A DNA stretch of 51,298 nucleotides, taken from positions 1 to 51,298 of the forward strand of contig CAJTRI010000018.1 in NCBI GenBank assembly GCA_910578615.1, written 5' to 3'. The notes under the pieces are model-generated. The model was not told where the DNA came from and did no database searches. It saw nothing but the letters and a program-made list of their open reading frames with translations. Origin of the DNA: an uncultured Duncaniella sp. (GTDB lineage: Bacteria; Bacteroidota; Bacteroidia; Bacteroidales; Muribaculaceae). The translations under genes were made by a program, and so were the position numbers. Numbering within the stretch: position 1 is the first letter of the stretch; every line of letters starts with the position of its first letter. Of this stretch, positions 41,325-49,648 are shown piece by piece.

Positions 41325-41347
41325 TTGATTATTTGGTTAGACGGGGT

Positions 41348-43492
41348 TTATTGCTGTACGCCTTTCATGGTCAGCGCGATGCGTCCCCGTGCAGTGTCTA
41401 TATCCATGACCCTTACCCTGACAGTCTGTCCGATTCTTACTATTTCGGATGGTGAGGATATGAAACGGTCGCTAAGTTGAGAGATATGGATCAGGCCGTT
41501 TTCTTTCATGCCGAGATCTACGAATACTCCGAAAGCCGTGATATTGTTGACTTTCCCGGAAAGCTCTTGTCCGAGGTGCAGATCATCTATTTTGCTCACA
41601 GAGTCGTCAAATACCGGCTCATCTTCTTTTTCCCGAGGATCGAGTCCGGGTTTTTCCAGTTCGATGATGATGTCGGTCAAAGTTGGAAGCCCTGTACCTT
41701 TTACCACATATCTGTCAAGTTCGATATTGTGTAGCAATGAGCGGTTGCGGCTGAGACTGGCAACATCTGTTCCTGCATCGGCAGCCATTTGTTCTACAAG
41801 TGAATAACGTTCGGGATGTACGCCTGTGTTGTCAAGCGGGTTTGAACCTCCCGGGATACGAAGGAATCCCGCACATTGCTGGAAAGCCTTTTCTCCCATT
41901 CGTGGAACGCTCATAAGTTCGCTGCGGGTAGAAAACGGGCCGTTTTCCTTGCGATACGCAATGATATTAGAGGCAAGTGTCGGCCCGATTCCGGACACAT
42001 AGCTAAGAAGCTGGCGCGAGGCGGTGTTGACGTTGACACCAACGGTGTTGACACAGCTGCTTACTACGAAGTCAAGCGATTCTTTTAATCTGGTTTGGTT
42101 TACGGCATGTTGGTATTGACCCACGCCTATACTTTTGGGGTCAATCTTTACGAGTTCAGCAAGAGGGTCGAGAAGACGCCGTCCAATAGAGACTGCTCCC
42201 CGGACAGTCACATCCTCATTAGGAAATTCCTCTCTCGCCACTTCGGAAGCCGAGTAGATTGACGCTCCTTGCTCGTTCACCATATATACCTGTACCTTGC
42301 GTGGGAAGACCACGTCACGCAGGAAACGTTCTGTTTCACGCCCGGCAGTCCCGTTGCCTACGGCTATTGCGTCTATGCGGTGACGGTTGACCAAGTAGCA
42401 CAACGTGTCGGCTGCTCCGACGAAATCATTTGCCGGAGGGGTGGGGTAGACCACGTCATGTTCGAGCAGATTGCCTTGTTCGTCAAGGGCAACGACTTTG
42501 CAGCCGGTGCGGAATCCGGGGTCGATGGCCAGAATCCTTTTGCGTCCGAGGGGAGCTGACATGAGAAGTTGCCGTACATTGTCGGCAAACAATTGTATAG
42601 CCGCGTCATCGCTTTTCTCTTTCATGGCCGACGCGGTCTCAGTCTCTATTGACGGTCTCATGAGGCGTTTGTAGCCGTCTCTTACAGCTCCTCTGACAAC
42701 CGTCGCCACAGCCGCCGAGGCTGTGGAGCGAATAAACATGCGGGATAGACGGTCGGTCATCTCTTCATCATCAATGGTGATGGATACTTTGAGGAAACCT
42801 TCCTCTTCTCCGCGACGCATTGCCAGATAACGGTGTGAATTGCATGTACGCAGAGGTTCCGAGAAATCAAAATAGTTCTGATATGTGATTCCATCGGTCT
42901 CTTTCCCCGTTATTACACGGGATGAGATGACGGCAGACCGCTGGAATCGCGCTCTCACGATGTTGCGTGCTTTCTCACTTTCACTTACCCATTCGGCAAT
43001 GATGTCTGCCGCGCCGGCCACGGCTTCTTTTGTCGATGCCACATCTCCTTTGACAAATTTCGCAGCCATTGCTTCCGGGTCGGCGGTGGATGACTGGGCC
43101 ATAAGCATTTTGGCAAGTGGTTCGAGACCGAGATTTCTGGCAACCTGTGCGCGGGTATTGCGTTTCGGCTTGTATGGGAGATAGATGTCTTCAAGGGCTA
43201 TCGGGTCAAGGGTCTCGCTTATGCGGGCCTCCATTTCGGGTGTCAGTTCCCCTTTTTCCCTGATGACATCCATGATGTATTCTTTGCGTTTGTCCAGTTC
43301 GGCAAGAGCCTGGTGACGGAGCTGGACTGTTCTTACTGTGACCTCGTCCATAGCGCCTGTCGCCTCTTTACGATAACGGGCTATGAAGGGCACGGTGGCG
43401 CCGTCGTCAAGTAGCTTGAGGCATGCTGCGACATGTTTGCGCAGATGTGTCCCCAGCTCCTTGGTTATGATATTGGCATGTACGTTTACCAT
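41348..43492 (-). CDS. tex: Tex-family RNA-binding protein
   Basis: 714 residues. A helical N-terminus with LPYKPKRNTRAQVARNLGLEP, a YqgF/RNase H-like domain (ILAIDPGFRTGCKVVALD), helix-hairpin-helix motifs (LSYVSGIGPTLASNIIAYR) and a C-terminal S1 domain (GQELSGKVNNITAFGVFVDL followed by GMKENGLIHISQLS). Tex binds nucleic acid and RNA polymerase-associated complexes and affects transcription; the molecular job is still debated. In the middle of a minus-strand operon. Confidence 0.96.
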   Translation of the reverse strand: MVNVHANIITKELGTHLRKHVAACLKLLDDGATVPFIARYRKEATGAMDEVTVRTVQLRHQALAELDKRKEYIMDVIREKGELTPEMEARISETLDPIALEDIYLPYKPKRNTRAQVARNLGLEPLAKMLMAQSSTADPEAMAAKFVKGDVASTKEAVAGAADIIAEWVSESEKARNIVRARFQRSAVISSRVITGKETDGITYQNYFDFSEPLRTCNSHRYLAMRRGEEEGFLKVSITIDDEEMTDRLSRMFIRSTASAAVATVVRGAVRDGYKRLMRPSIETETASAMKEKSDDAAIQLFADNVRQLLMSAPLGRKRILAIDPGFRTGCKVVALDEQGNLLEHDVVYPTPPANDFVGAADTLCYLVNRHRIDAIAVGNGTAGRETERFLRDVVFPRKVQVYMVNEQGASIYSASEVAREEFPNEDVTVRGAVSIGRRLLDPLAELVKIDPKSIGVGQYQHAVNQTRLKESLDFVVSSCVNTVGVNVNTASRQLLSYVSGIGPTLASNIIAYRKENGPFSTRSELMSVPRMGEKAFQQCAGFLRIPGGSNPLDNTGVHPERYSLVEQMAADAGTDVASLSRNRSLLHNIELDRYVVKGTGLPTLTDIIIELEKPGLDPREKEDEPVFDDSVSKIDDLHLGQELSGKVNNITAFGVFVDLGMKENGLIHISQLSDRFISSPSEIVRIGQTVRVRVMDIDTARGRIALTMKGVQQ

Positions 43493-43502
43493 TAGATTTG
43501 TT

Positions 43503-44690
43503 TTACCGTTTTTTTAACGTTAGGATTGTTATTTCTGGCGTAGCTCCTATACGGGCTGGAAATGCCACAGTGCCGTCGCCGATATTCACATACAGACAGT
43601 GGGTTGTATCCGAGTCAGTGTACAAGCCCCCCCATGTAGGGTAACGCCATCTGGCAGGTGACCAGCCGCCTATCTCCATCTGCATTGCATGGGTATGCCC
43701 GGAAAGTGTCAGCGGTATGTTGACGTCATAATGTCCGGCTATCGAGTCAGTCCAGTGGGCCGGATTGTGGGTCAGCAGTACCTTGGTGACATTATCAGAA
43801 AGTGTCGGATAGGCCTTGGTGAGAGATCCGTAGACCTTGAAAGGAGGATCGCCTATATTTTCCACACCTATGATTGCAATTGAGTCAGAGCCACGATGAA
43901 GGAATTCGGTCTCGTTGAGCAGCAGACGCCATCCCATCTCTTTTTGCAGATATTTGATGTGGCTCAGATTGTCTTCTTTTGCAAGACTGTTGGGCCAGTC
44001 AGAGTAGTCTCCGTAGTCGTGATTGCCGAGTATGGAATAAACGCCCGATGGGGCTTTCAGTCTACGCAATGTCATTACGTGGGGACGCAGTTCTGATGAC
44101 CGGGTGTTGACTATGTCTCCTGTGAAGACTATAATGTCGGGTCTCAGGCTGTTTACCCGGTCTACGAGACGGCTTACAAATGATGTGTCATTTCCGAATG
44201 TGCCTACATGCAGATCGGAAATCTGGGCTATTCTAAAACCTTCAAATCTCTCAGGAAGTCCTGACACCGGGATCTCAACCTCTTTGACTTGCAGTGATAG
44301 GCGGTTGTGAAGCGCGCCCCACCACATTGCGGCGAATACAATGCATCCAGATATCGCGCCTGTTATAGCTAACCAGTGCCAGCTTCTCCGCCCGAACAGT
44401 TTGGGAATGCGGGAGATGAGGTCTGTTATGACAAAGACAAACTTTGACGTATAGACGGTCAGATATCCATAGAGCATCCACATTATGGTAAGCAGGGTGT
44501 CATTGTCACCACCACGCCGAGGAAGACAGATTGCCACGATTACCAAAACCTGCAACATCACTGCCAGCCATGAATGAATCATGGTCAGGCCACGTCTGCC
44601 AAACCTTCTTTTCAGAATGCCGTAAATATACCAGTCTATAAATATGTTTAGAAGAATCAGTATTACGGCAGGGAGGATGGGTAGTCGCAT
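43503..44690 (-). CDS. Membrane-anchored metallophosphoesterase
   Basis: 395 residues. Four N-terminal membrane helices (to about residue 130) precede a calcineurin-like phosphoesterase domain with all metal motifs: QISDLHVG, VFTGDIVN, LGNHDYGD and LSGHTHAMQ. The catalytic domain probably faces the periplasm. The YaeI/YkuE-like relatives act on lipid-linked phosphates or nucleotides; the substrate is unknown here. Ten bases upstream of tex in the operon. Confidence 0.9.
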   Translation of the reverse strand: MRLPILPAVILILLNIFIDWYIYGILKRRFGRRGLTMIHSWLAVMLQVLVIVAICLPRRGGDNDTLLTIMWMLYGYLTVYTSKFVFVITDLISRIPKLFGRRSWHWLAITGAISGCIVFAAMWWGALHNRLSLQVKEVEIPVSGLPERFEGFRIAQISDLHVGTFGNDTSFVSRLVDRVNSLRPDIIVFTGDIVNTRSSELRPHVMTLRRLKAPSGVYSILGNHDYGDYSDWPNSLAKEDNLSHIKYLQKEMGWRLLLNETEFLHRGSDSIAIIGVENIGDPPFKVYGSLTKAYPTLSDNVTKVLLTHNPAHWTDSIAGHYDVNIPLTLSGHTHAMQMEIGGWSPARWRYPTWGGLYTDSDTTHCLYVNIGDGTVAFPARIGATPEITILTLKKR

Positions 44691-44717
44691 CGGATTTTAT
44701 TCTGAGGTATTGTTTTT

Positions 44718-45887
44718 TCAGCAATATCCTGCGGCAAGCAGTTTGTTGCGCAAAGGGTTGGCATACATTGTATACATGTATGTGCGCATGAAGTTGCGTT
44801 CCTGTGCGGTTATTCCGGGTACATCGACCTTGTCAAGCTGGCCTTCGACATAGGCAGTCACGCTTTCTGCCTCTTCGGGAGAATATCGGTCGGCATACAT
44901 GTCTGAATCAAATGCCTTGTCATACGCGACATAGTTGATGGGGAAAATCTTATATCCTACATGTATACCGCAGTCTATATGCCTACATACCAACCTGACA
45001 ATTTCCTGCTTGTCTGTCTCTCCTTCCATACCTTTGACGAGGGGTGAAATACAGCTTGAAAAGGCTATATGAACTCGCCCTTTGTGCCCGAGCAAGCCGG
45101 TCTCCATGGAGAAGAGGTCATCATGCTGGCTTTTCTTGAATTCGGGGTCTCGGTGCTTCAACAGCCATTCACGAGCTTTGAGATAGTCGTTGGGGTCAAA
45201 TTCATAGGATATGGCCACAGGTAGGATATTAAGTTCTTCAAGATTTGAGGCAAGAGAGCCACCACCGGCGAGTCCGAGCATCTTGATCACGCTTTCCTGT
45301 GTATGGTCGCTTGAATCTTTTGCACGTCCTTGGCGCTGTGCAATCCATATACTCTCGTTCTTTTTCGTGATTGCATGATGGATATATCCTGAAAGTTGCT
45401 TTGCGGCATCAAGAGCCTGACGCGTTGGGAGGTTTCTCTTTACAATAAAGCTTCCGTTGAGTCTGACAAGATGGGTAATCCAGTCATAGATCAACAGGTT
45501 GTCACCAATTGCCACCTCTGATGTCTTTATGCCTTTGCGTATGAAGCAAAGATTTATAAATGAGGCGTCAAGGACTATATCACGGTGATTTGATATGAAG
45601 GAATATGCCTTTGCCGGGTCAATGTTTTCAATGCCGGTAGATGTGATGCCGGAAGTTGTCCCGCTTTCAAGATTTTCAAGAAAACGCCCCATGACATTTG
45701 TCTGGAAATCACGTTTTCCGCGACAGCTTTTAAGAAGCCTCACAAAATCATCATATTCTATATCTGGTAACACCCAACGAACCGCATGCTCAAACCCTGG
45801 TTCCTTAACCATTTTGCTGATGTGCTCGGCAAAACATGAGTCATCGTAGGGTGCAATATCTGAAAAATCTAATTCTTGTGCGTTCAT
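44718..45887 (-). CDS. PlsC-type glycerolipid acyltransferase
   Basis: 389 residues. The acyltransferase block I is SNHRDIVLDASFINLCFI (H-x4-D). A second block, SIWIAQRQGRAKDSSDHTQ, stands for the substrate site, with a Q-for-E form of the usual FPEGTR. The N-terminal 100 residues and C-terminal 150 residues are extra relative to plain PlsC, as in a Bacteroidetes subfamily. No membrane helix is evident. It probably acylates lysophosphatidate or a related lipid. First gene of the operon running to the EFR1 gene. Confidence 0.85.
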   Translation of the reverse strand: MNAQELDFSDIAPYDDSCFAEHISKMVKEPGFEHAVRWVLPDIEYDDFVRLLKSCRGKRDFQTNVMGRFLENLESGTTSGITSTGIENIDPAKAYSFISNHRDIVLDASFINLCFIRKGIKTSEVAIGDNLLIYDWITHLVRLNGSFIVKRNLPTRQALDAAKQLSGYIHHAITKKNESIWIAQRQGRAKDSSDHTQESVIKMLGLAGGGSLASNLEELNILPVAISYEFDPNDYLKAREWLLKHRDPEFKKSQHDDLFSMETGLLGHKGRVHIAFSSCISPLVKGMEGETDKQEIVRLVCRHIDCGIHVGYKIFPINYVAYDKAFDSDMYADRYSPEEAESVTAYVEGQLDKVDVPGITAQERNFMRTYMYTMYANPLRNKLLAAGYC

Positions 45888-45953
45888 TACACGCTTTTAA
45901 TTTTAATAGATATGTTTACACTAAAAAACAATTAGTCGAAACGATAGTTGGGT

Positions 45954-45985
45954 CAAAGTTATATATTTTTGTTATAATGTGCAAA
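45954..45985 (-). promoter_or_regulatory. Promoter of the acyltransferase-tex-folK operon
   Basis: On the minus strand, TTTG (45982-45985), 20 bases, TAACTTTG (45954-45961). Start expected near 45947, leader about 60 bases. Confidence 0.8.
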
Positions 45986-46154
45986 AAATATAACCTCAGT
46001 GCCTCTGAATTAAGATTTTTTCGCAAATGATAATGTTTTAAGCGAGGTCATCTCTTTCTGTCTGGTATTATCGATTCTTTGGACAGATTTTGGATATGTA
46101 TCAATAAAGGCTTCCATTATGAATAAAAAATGCTATCAATTCAGATTGTCGATA

Positions 46155-46162
46155 TAATTTTG
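46155..46162 (+). promoter_or_regulatory. -7 box of the tetR-family gene
   Basis: TAATTTTG, 35 bases before the ATG. Between box and ATG lie TAATTTCGT (46163-46171) and the near-complement ACGAAAAATTA, a possible autoregulatory site. No good -33 element. Confidence 0.45.
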
Positions 46163-46197
46163 TAATTTCGTGACATTAACGAAAAATTATTGATATA

Positions 46198-46809
46198 ATG
46201 ATTACCAATCGTGAAGAAGTTCTTGAAAATGCCCTCCGTGTTTTTGCACGGATGAATTATGAGAAAGCGAGTCAGACAGAGATAGCCAAGGCATGCGGAT
46301 TGTCGAAGGCCGGACTGATATATTATTATCCTTTAAAGCTTGATCTCTTTATCGCGGTAATAGACAAATATGTGTTCGGGATGCAGTCTGTATCAAAAAA
46401 GTTCAGATTTACTTTTGATTCTTTGTCAGGATTTATTGACCAGTATGTAGCCGGTGTAGAGCGCACGATGACCAGACTTGTCGCATTGCTGGCAGATGAA
46501 GATAACGAGTTTGGTTGCAGTTCGAATTTCTACTATTTTCATCTGTTGATGCAGGTGCGTCTCTATTATCCTGATGTAGAGAAGAAGATTGACGCAATGT
46601 TTAAGCAGGATTATGAGGTGTGGAAATCGGCTATAACTATGGCTAAGAAGATCGGAGAGGTGAGGAGTGATATTGATGAGGATAGCGCGGCCTTGATGTT
46701 CCGGCAGATATTTTTGGGCCTTTCATTTGAACAGTCTTTTCAGGACGGCCTTGATATCGGTCTGTTGACTTCAAAACTGCGGTTTGCTTATTCTTTGATA
46801 AAATACTGA
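46198..46809 (+). CDS. TetR/AcrR-family regulator
   Basis: 203 residues. The N-terminal DNA-binding domain has the family helix-turn-helix QTEIAKACGLSKAGLIYYYP at about residues 27-46; the rest is helical and forms the ligand and dimer domain. No transporter gene is next to it. The closest downstream gene is a lipoprotein whose promoter is covered by an inverted repeat (46857-46889), a possible target. Ligand unknown. Confidence 0.92.
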   Translation: MITNREEVLENALRVFARMNYEKASQTEIAKACGLSKAGLIYYYPLKLDLFIAVIDKYVFGMQSVSKKFRFTFDSLSGFIDQYVAGVERTMTRLVALLADEDNEFGCSSNFYYFHLLMQVRLYYPDVEKKIDAMFKQDYEVWKSAITMAKKIGEVRSDIDEDSAALMFRQIFLGLSFEQSFQDGLDIGLLTSKLRFAYSLIKY

Positions 46810-46856
46810 ATGATAGCGCTATAATCTGTATTTGAGGTTTGATATGTATATGATGG

Positions 46857-46889
46857 GTGAAAAACCAACCAATCGGTTTGTTTTTTCAC
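46857..46889. promoter_or_regulatory. Inverted repeat over the lipoprotein promoter
   Basis: The arms GTGAAAAA (46857-46864) and TTTTTCAC (46882-46889) are perfect complements, 17 bases apart, with further partial symmetry inside. The repeat covers the -33 box of the next gene, as an operator would. The TetR protein encoded 48 bases upstream is the obvious candidate to bind. Confidence 0.5.
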
Positions 46890-46907
46890 CTTGTTTTTGT
46901 AATTTTG
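46877..46907 (+). promoter_or_regulatory. Promoter of the lipoprotein gene
   Basis: TTTG (46877-46880), 19 bases, TAATTTTG (46900-46907). Leader about 50 bases to the ATG at 46967. The ATG at 46912 opens only a short frame. Confidence 0.8.
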
Positions 46908-46966
46908 CGCCATGAAAGTTTGCAAACCAGACAGAACCAACATACATAATAAATAAATCAATCGAT

Positions 46967-47581
46967 ATGAAAGAAAACTGTTTGAAAAGTGTCTTTGCCG
47001 CACTGATTATCGCATGGTCGATGGTATCATGCAACATCTTGAATCCCGGCCCGGTGCCTGAGGATATTGTCGGCGATACCCCGGGTGAGTTACAATCCAA
47101 AATAGGTGAGATTCTCGACCAAGCCGGTACCGACTCTACGAAGGTTGAATTTGCGGAAATCAATACAGGGTTCCAATACAAGCCCGATGACAATCTGGCC
47201 ACTGTTCAAATCCAGATTATTTCGCCGGATGACAAAAACAAGATGTTGCAGTATGACTGGTCTGATATGAAAGACCGTAGGAATCATTACGAGCGCTTTG
47301 AACTTACGGTTGCGACCTCGGTATCTAATGATGTGATTGACACATATGAGGGTTACAAAGATATGCTGTTTACCTATGATGATGTCCGGGTATATCTTGA
47401 TAATCTGCCCGTTTATTGCAAAGAGGCGCTTGACGCATCAGGTTACAAAGACAAAGGATATATCAGCAGCTTTTCAATAGCAAAAGATGATGTTTTGATA
47501 AGCGTGCATCACAAAGATGGAAATATTTCCAAGACATACCGTATTTCCAAGGATGGCGGTCATATTGTAATTCCTGAATAA
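46967..47581 (+). CDS. Lipoprotein of unknown function
   Basis: 204 residues. Signal peptide MKENCLKSVFAALIIAWSM with the lipobox MVSC (Cys22). The mature part is acidic, without a domain I recognise (PGELQSKIGEILDQAGTDST; ATVQIQIISPDDKNKMLQYD). The C-terminus (ISKTYRISKDGGHIVIPE) is beta-like. Single-gene unit with its own promoter and terminator, perhaps controlled by the TetR protein upstream. Confidence 0.8.
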   Translation: MKENCLKSVFAALIIAWSMVSCNILNPGPVPEDIVGDTPGELQSKIGEILDQAGTDSTKVEFAEINTGFQYKPDDNLATVQIQIISPDDKNKMLQYDWSDMKDRRNHYERFELTVATSVSNDVIDTYEGYKDMLFTYDDVRVYLDNLPVYCKEALDASGYKDKGYISSFSIAKDDVLISVHHKDGNISKTYRISKDGGHIVIPE

Positions 47582-47624
47582 GTGATATGATTAATCCTTC
47601 GGAATAGTTGGCTTTTTATGTGTC

Positions 47625-47652
47625 TCCCCCTCTTGTGTCAGCAGGAGGGGGA
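47625..47652 (+). terminator. Terminator after the lipoprotein gene
   Basis: GC-rich 8-bp stem (tccccctc 47625-47632 with gaggggga 47645-47652), 12-base loop, then a T-rich tail (ttgctattttg). It lies 43 bases past the stop. Confidence 0.7.
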
Positions 47653-47747
47653 TTGCTATTTTGTAAATATATTTTTGTCAGAGTGCCGAATGTTTTTATA
47701 TATTGAGTGGCTGATTATTAAGAAAAATGCCTAAATTTACATTCGTT

Positions 47748-47972
47748 ATGGCTAATAAATTCAATACATACATCGAAAGTCCTTCAATGGAGTACTGGCG
47801 CGAATTATGTTTGCGAGAGGGAACTTTGCGACATTTTGACAAAGGTGAGTATTTCTTCACAGCGGGCCATGTGGCCCGGAATCTTGGTTATATCAAGTCT
47901 GGCACTCTTAAATATATCGCTTGTAGCGAGGATGGTTCGGAACATGTGATCGGTACTATAAATTTACTATAA
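47748..47972 (+). pseudogene. Crp/Fnr-family regulator, cut off by the prophage
   Basis: The readable part (MANKFNTYIESPSMEYWREL onward) is the start of a cyclic-nucleotide-binding-like domain: RHFDKGEYFFTAGHVARNLG, then YIKSGTLKYIACSEDGSEHV. Full-length relatives have about 190-230 residues and a helix-turn-helix at the end; here the family pattern stops after EHVIG (about 47955) and the frame ends with the foreign residues TINLL. I start it at 47748; the ATG at 47727 overlaps a TAAATTTA box. The 3' part should lie on the far side of the prophage. Confidence 0.8.
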
Positions 47973-48032
47973 TCATCTGATTTATAAGGGTTTTATATTT
48001 AGCAAAGTACATACAAAGCACATACAAAGCAC
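47954..48032. repeat. 11-base-period repeats at the prophage junction
   Basis: TACTATAA occurs at 47954-47961 and 47965-47972, 11 bases apart. Then CAAAGTACATA (48003-48013), CAAAGCACATA (48014-48024) and CAAAGCAC (48025-48032) form a 2.7-copy tandem repeat, also of 11 bases. Repeats in helical phase at a phage end are typical of recombinase or transposase binding sites. Confidence 0.65.
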
Positions 48033-48055
48033 TTTTCTCACATAATAATACGAAA

Positions 48056-48081
48056 TGCGCCTGACCTCACAGCCGGGCGCG
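48056..48081 (-). terminator. Hairpin past the spanin gene
   Basis: gcgcc (48057-48061) pairs with ggcgc (48076-48080), about 30 bases past the last phage gene. A moderate T content follows on the minus strand (atttcgtatt). A likely end of the phage late transcript, though the stem is short. Confidence 0.45.
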
Positions 48082-48111
48082 TTCCTCACATTCACTTATT
48101 ACGGATCGGGG

Positions 48112-48636
48112 TTATTTCTTTCGTTTGAGGTACAGGAAAAGTAACCACAGTATCGCGGCGATACATACGCCTTGCCCTATCTGGGCAAAGATCGTTTCAT
48201 GCCATTTTTGCGCCGGGATCTTTTCCTCGTTACGTTTCTCGCGCTGGGTCTGGTCGGCCTTAACGCCGTTAAGCTGCTCACGGTGTCCGGCGGTTTCCTC
48301 CGCATTACGGCTGATGCCTTTGTCCTGCGCGATTTTACCTTTGTGTTGCCCCTTTATGTTCTTAACGCCCTCAAAGGTGATGTTACCGGCTTTGTCGATA
48401 CTTACTTTGCCGCCACCCTCGACAAACTCTATAAGGCCGCCACCCTCATAGGCTACCGTGGTCTTGGTAGTGTCGGTATCGGTCTGTTTATGGCTGGTAG
48501 TGTCGGCCACGGTCTTTGTCGTATCGACATACGACTGGGCGGAGTTGAGGTCGGAAGCGGTAACGGTTTTGTGGGTCTTGCATGAATAGAGGCACGCCGC
48601 CACACATACGGCGGCTATGAGCGTTAACCGTTTCAT
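48112..48636 (-). CDS. Candidate unimolecular spanin
   Basis: 174 residues with two membrane anchors. The N-terminus is a lipoprotein signal (MKRLTLIAAVCVAACLYSC, lipid on Cys19) and the C-terminus is a membrane helix (QIGQGVCIAAILWLLFLYL) followed by KRKK. The middle is hydrophilic, first Thr/Ser/Asp-rich, then charged and helical. One protein tied to both outer and inner membrane is the definition of a u-spanin such as T1 gp11, which joins the membranes in the last step of lysis. It overlaps the endolysin gene by 4 bases, where spanins usually lie. No sequence homology is claimed. Confidence 0.75.
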   Translation of the reverse strand: MKRLTLIAAVCVAACLYSCKTHKTVTASDLNSAQSYVDTTKTVADTTSHKQTDTDTTKTTVAYEGGGLIEFVEGGGKVSIDKAGNITFEGVKNIKGQHKGKIAQDKGISRNAEETAGHREQLNGVKADQTQREKRNEEKIPAQKWHETIFAQIGQGVCIAAILWLLFLYLKRKK

Positions 48637-49208
48637 GGATGGAAGGTGATAGCGTTAAGACGGCGCAGCCAGCCGCGTTTATATTTGTTGTTTGTCGGGC
48701 GGCTGGTGCAAATGCGGTCTATATATGCCTTACGCTCTGCCACTATCCGGGCAAAGAATTGCGCCGGGTTCTGACGGTTGACCGCCGCCAACGTCTTAGG
48801 CCCTACCACGCCGTCAACGGTAACGCCTAATACCTGCTGGGGTATGGTGATGCCATGTTTGCCGGAAGCCCAAACCCAATCTACCAGTATTTCGGCGATA
48901 GACTGGTTAGCGATTTCGTCGGCTTTCCATCTGTCCCAAAACATGGTTTTTAGAATGTCAAGCCACTGGGCGTATGTCATGCCACGCAACCGCTCGACAG
49001 TAGGGTGTGGGTATCCTTTTTTACGGCAGTATTCCGTGTAGGTCGCCAGTGTAACGCCTATCATAGTAGCACCGCCCGGATCATCGGGATCGTTTGCATA
49101 CCCGGTTGTACGGGCCTTTTCAAAAAGTTTTTCGCCTGTCAGTCCGGCAGGGTTCACTCCTGCTTCAAACTGAATAATAAAAGACACTATTTTTTCTACG
49201 TTTGCCAT
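48633..49208 (-). CDS. Phage endolysin (GH108 muramidase)
   Basis: 191 residues. An N-terminal glycosyl hydrolase 108 domain has the catalytic glutamate (Glu15, IIQFEAGV) and the block YANDPDDPGGATMIGVTLA; about 18 residues separate these blocks, where simpler members join them as EGGxxNDPxDxGG. A C-terminal peptidoglycan-binding part has VLGVTVDGVVGPKTLAAVN. No signal peptide is present, so release depends on a holin. It cuts the glycan strands of the host wall. Second gene of the lysis cassette, 18 bases after the holin-like gene. Confidence 0.93.
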   Translation of the reverse strand: MANVEKIVSFIIQFEAGVNPAGLTGEKLFEKARTTGYANDPDDPGGATMIGVTLATYTEYCRKKGYPHPTVERLRGMTYAQWLDILKTMFWDRWKADEIANQSIAEILVDWVWASGKHGITIPQQVLGVTVDGVVGPKTLAAVNRQNPAQFFARIVAERKAYIDRICTSRPTNNKYKRGWLRRLNAITFHP

Positions 49209-49226
49209 ATCATATAAACTTACATC

Positions 49227-49577
49227 TTAGTAATCACTGGGGGGTATTCTGTCCGCACATCCTCGTTTGTGGCATTTCTTTACTTCCGCTTCGGCCAATT
49301 TCAGCTCGACTTCGTGACGGGCATGAATTTCTTCAAGCCTCGCGTTTTGTTCGGCACGTAGTTCTCCATATATGCGGTCGATCTTAGCATCACGCTCGGC
49401 CAATCGTTTTTCCAACCAGTCAACTTGTCTGCGGTCGTTTTCATCTTCCAAGGCTGTTACATCGGCCACATCGTGACGGTCTTGCACCTTGAGTCCTCGC
49501 CACCATTTAATCAGCTCGATAATCCCCTGTATGCCTCCGATACCGCCTATTATTGCCAATAAGTCAGATGTTTCCAT
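49227..49577 (-). CDS. Holin-like small membrane protein
   Basis: 116 residues. One N-terminal hydrophobic segment rich in Gly and Ile (METSDLLAIIGGIGGIQGII, then ELIKWW), then a long charged coiled coil (RQVDWLEKRLAERDAKIDRI) and a short tail with a CHKRGC pair. Size, topology and position directly before the endolysin fit a single-span holin or a lysis accessory protein. The long coiled coil is unusual for a holin, so the call stays tentative. Confidence 0.6.
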   Translation of the reverse strand: METSDLLAIIGGIGGIQGIIELIKWWRGLKVQDRHDVADVTALEDENDRRQVDWLEKRLAERDAKIDRIYGELRAEQNARLEEIHARHEVELKLAEAEVKKCHKRGCADRIPPSDY

Positions 49578-49648
49578 TGCTCTATAATGGGGGTATTTCT
49601 ACGGTTATTCATTTTATTTTTTATAATGCCGTCACATCAGTGCGGCGG

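Larger units (their letters stand above)
45888..46197. other. Intergenic region between divergent genes
   Basis: 310 bases without a gene. It holds the acyltransferase operon promoter (45954-45985) and the tetR -7 box (46155-46162). The rest is A/T-rich; I see no RNA gene and no strong hairpin. Confidence 0.6.

Noticed and set aside
46813..46822. 10-base palindrome atagcgctat after tetR
   Set aside because: It is short, has no promoter context of its own, and could be chance; the repeat at 46857-46889 is the better operator candidate.
48003..48032. CRISPR-like repeat
   Set aside because: The units are only 11 bases, directly adjacent and without spacers; they fit a binding-site array at a phage end.
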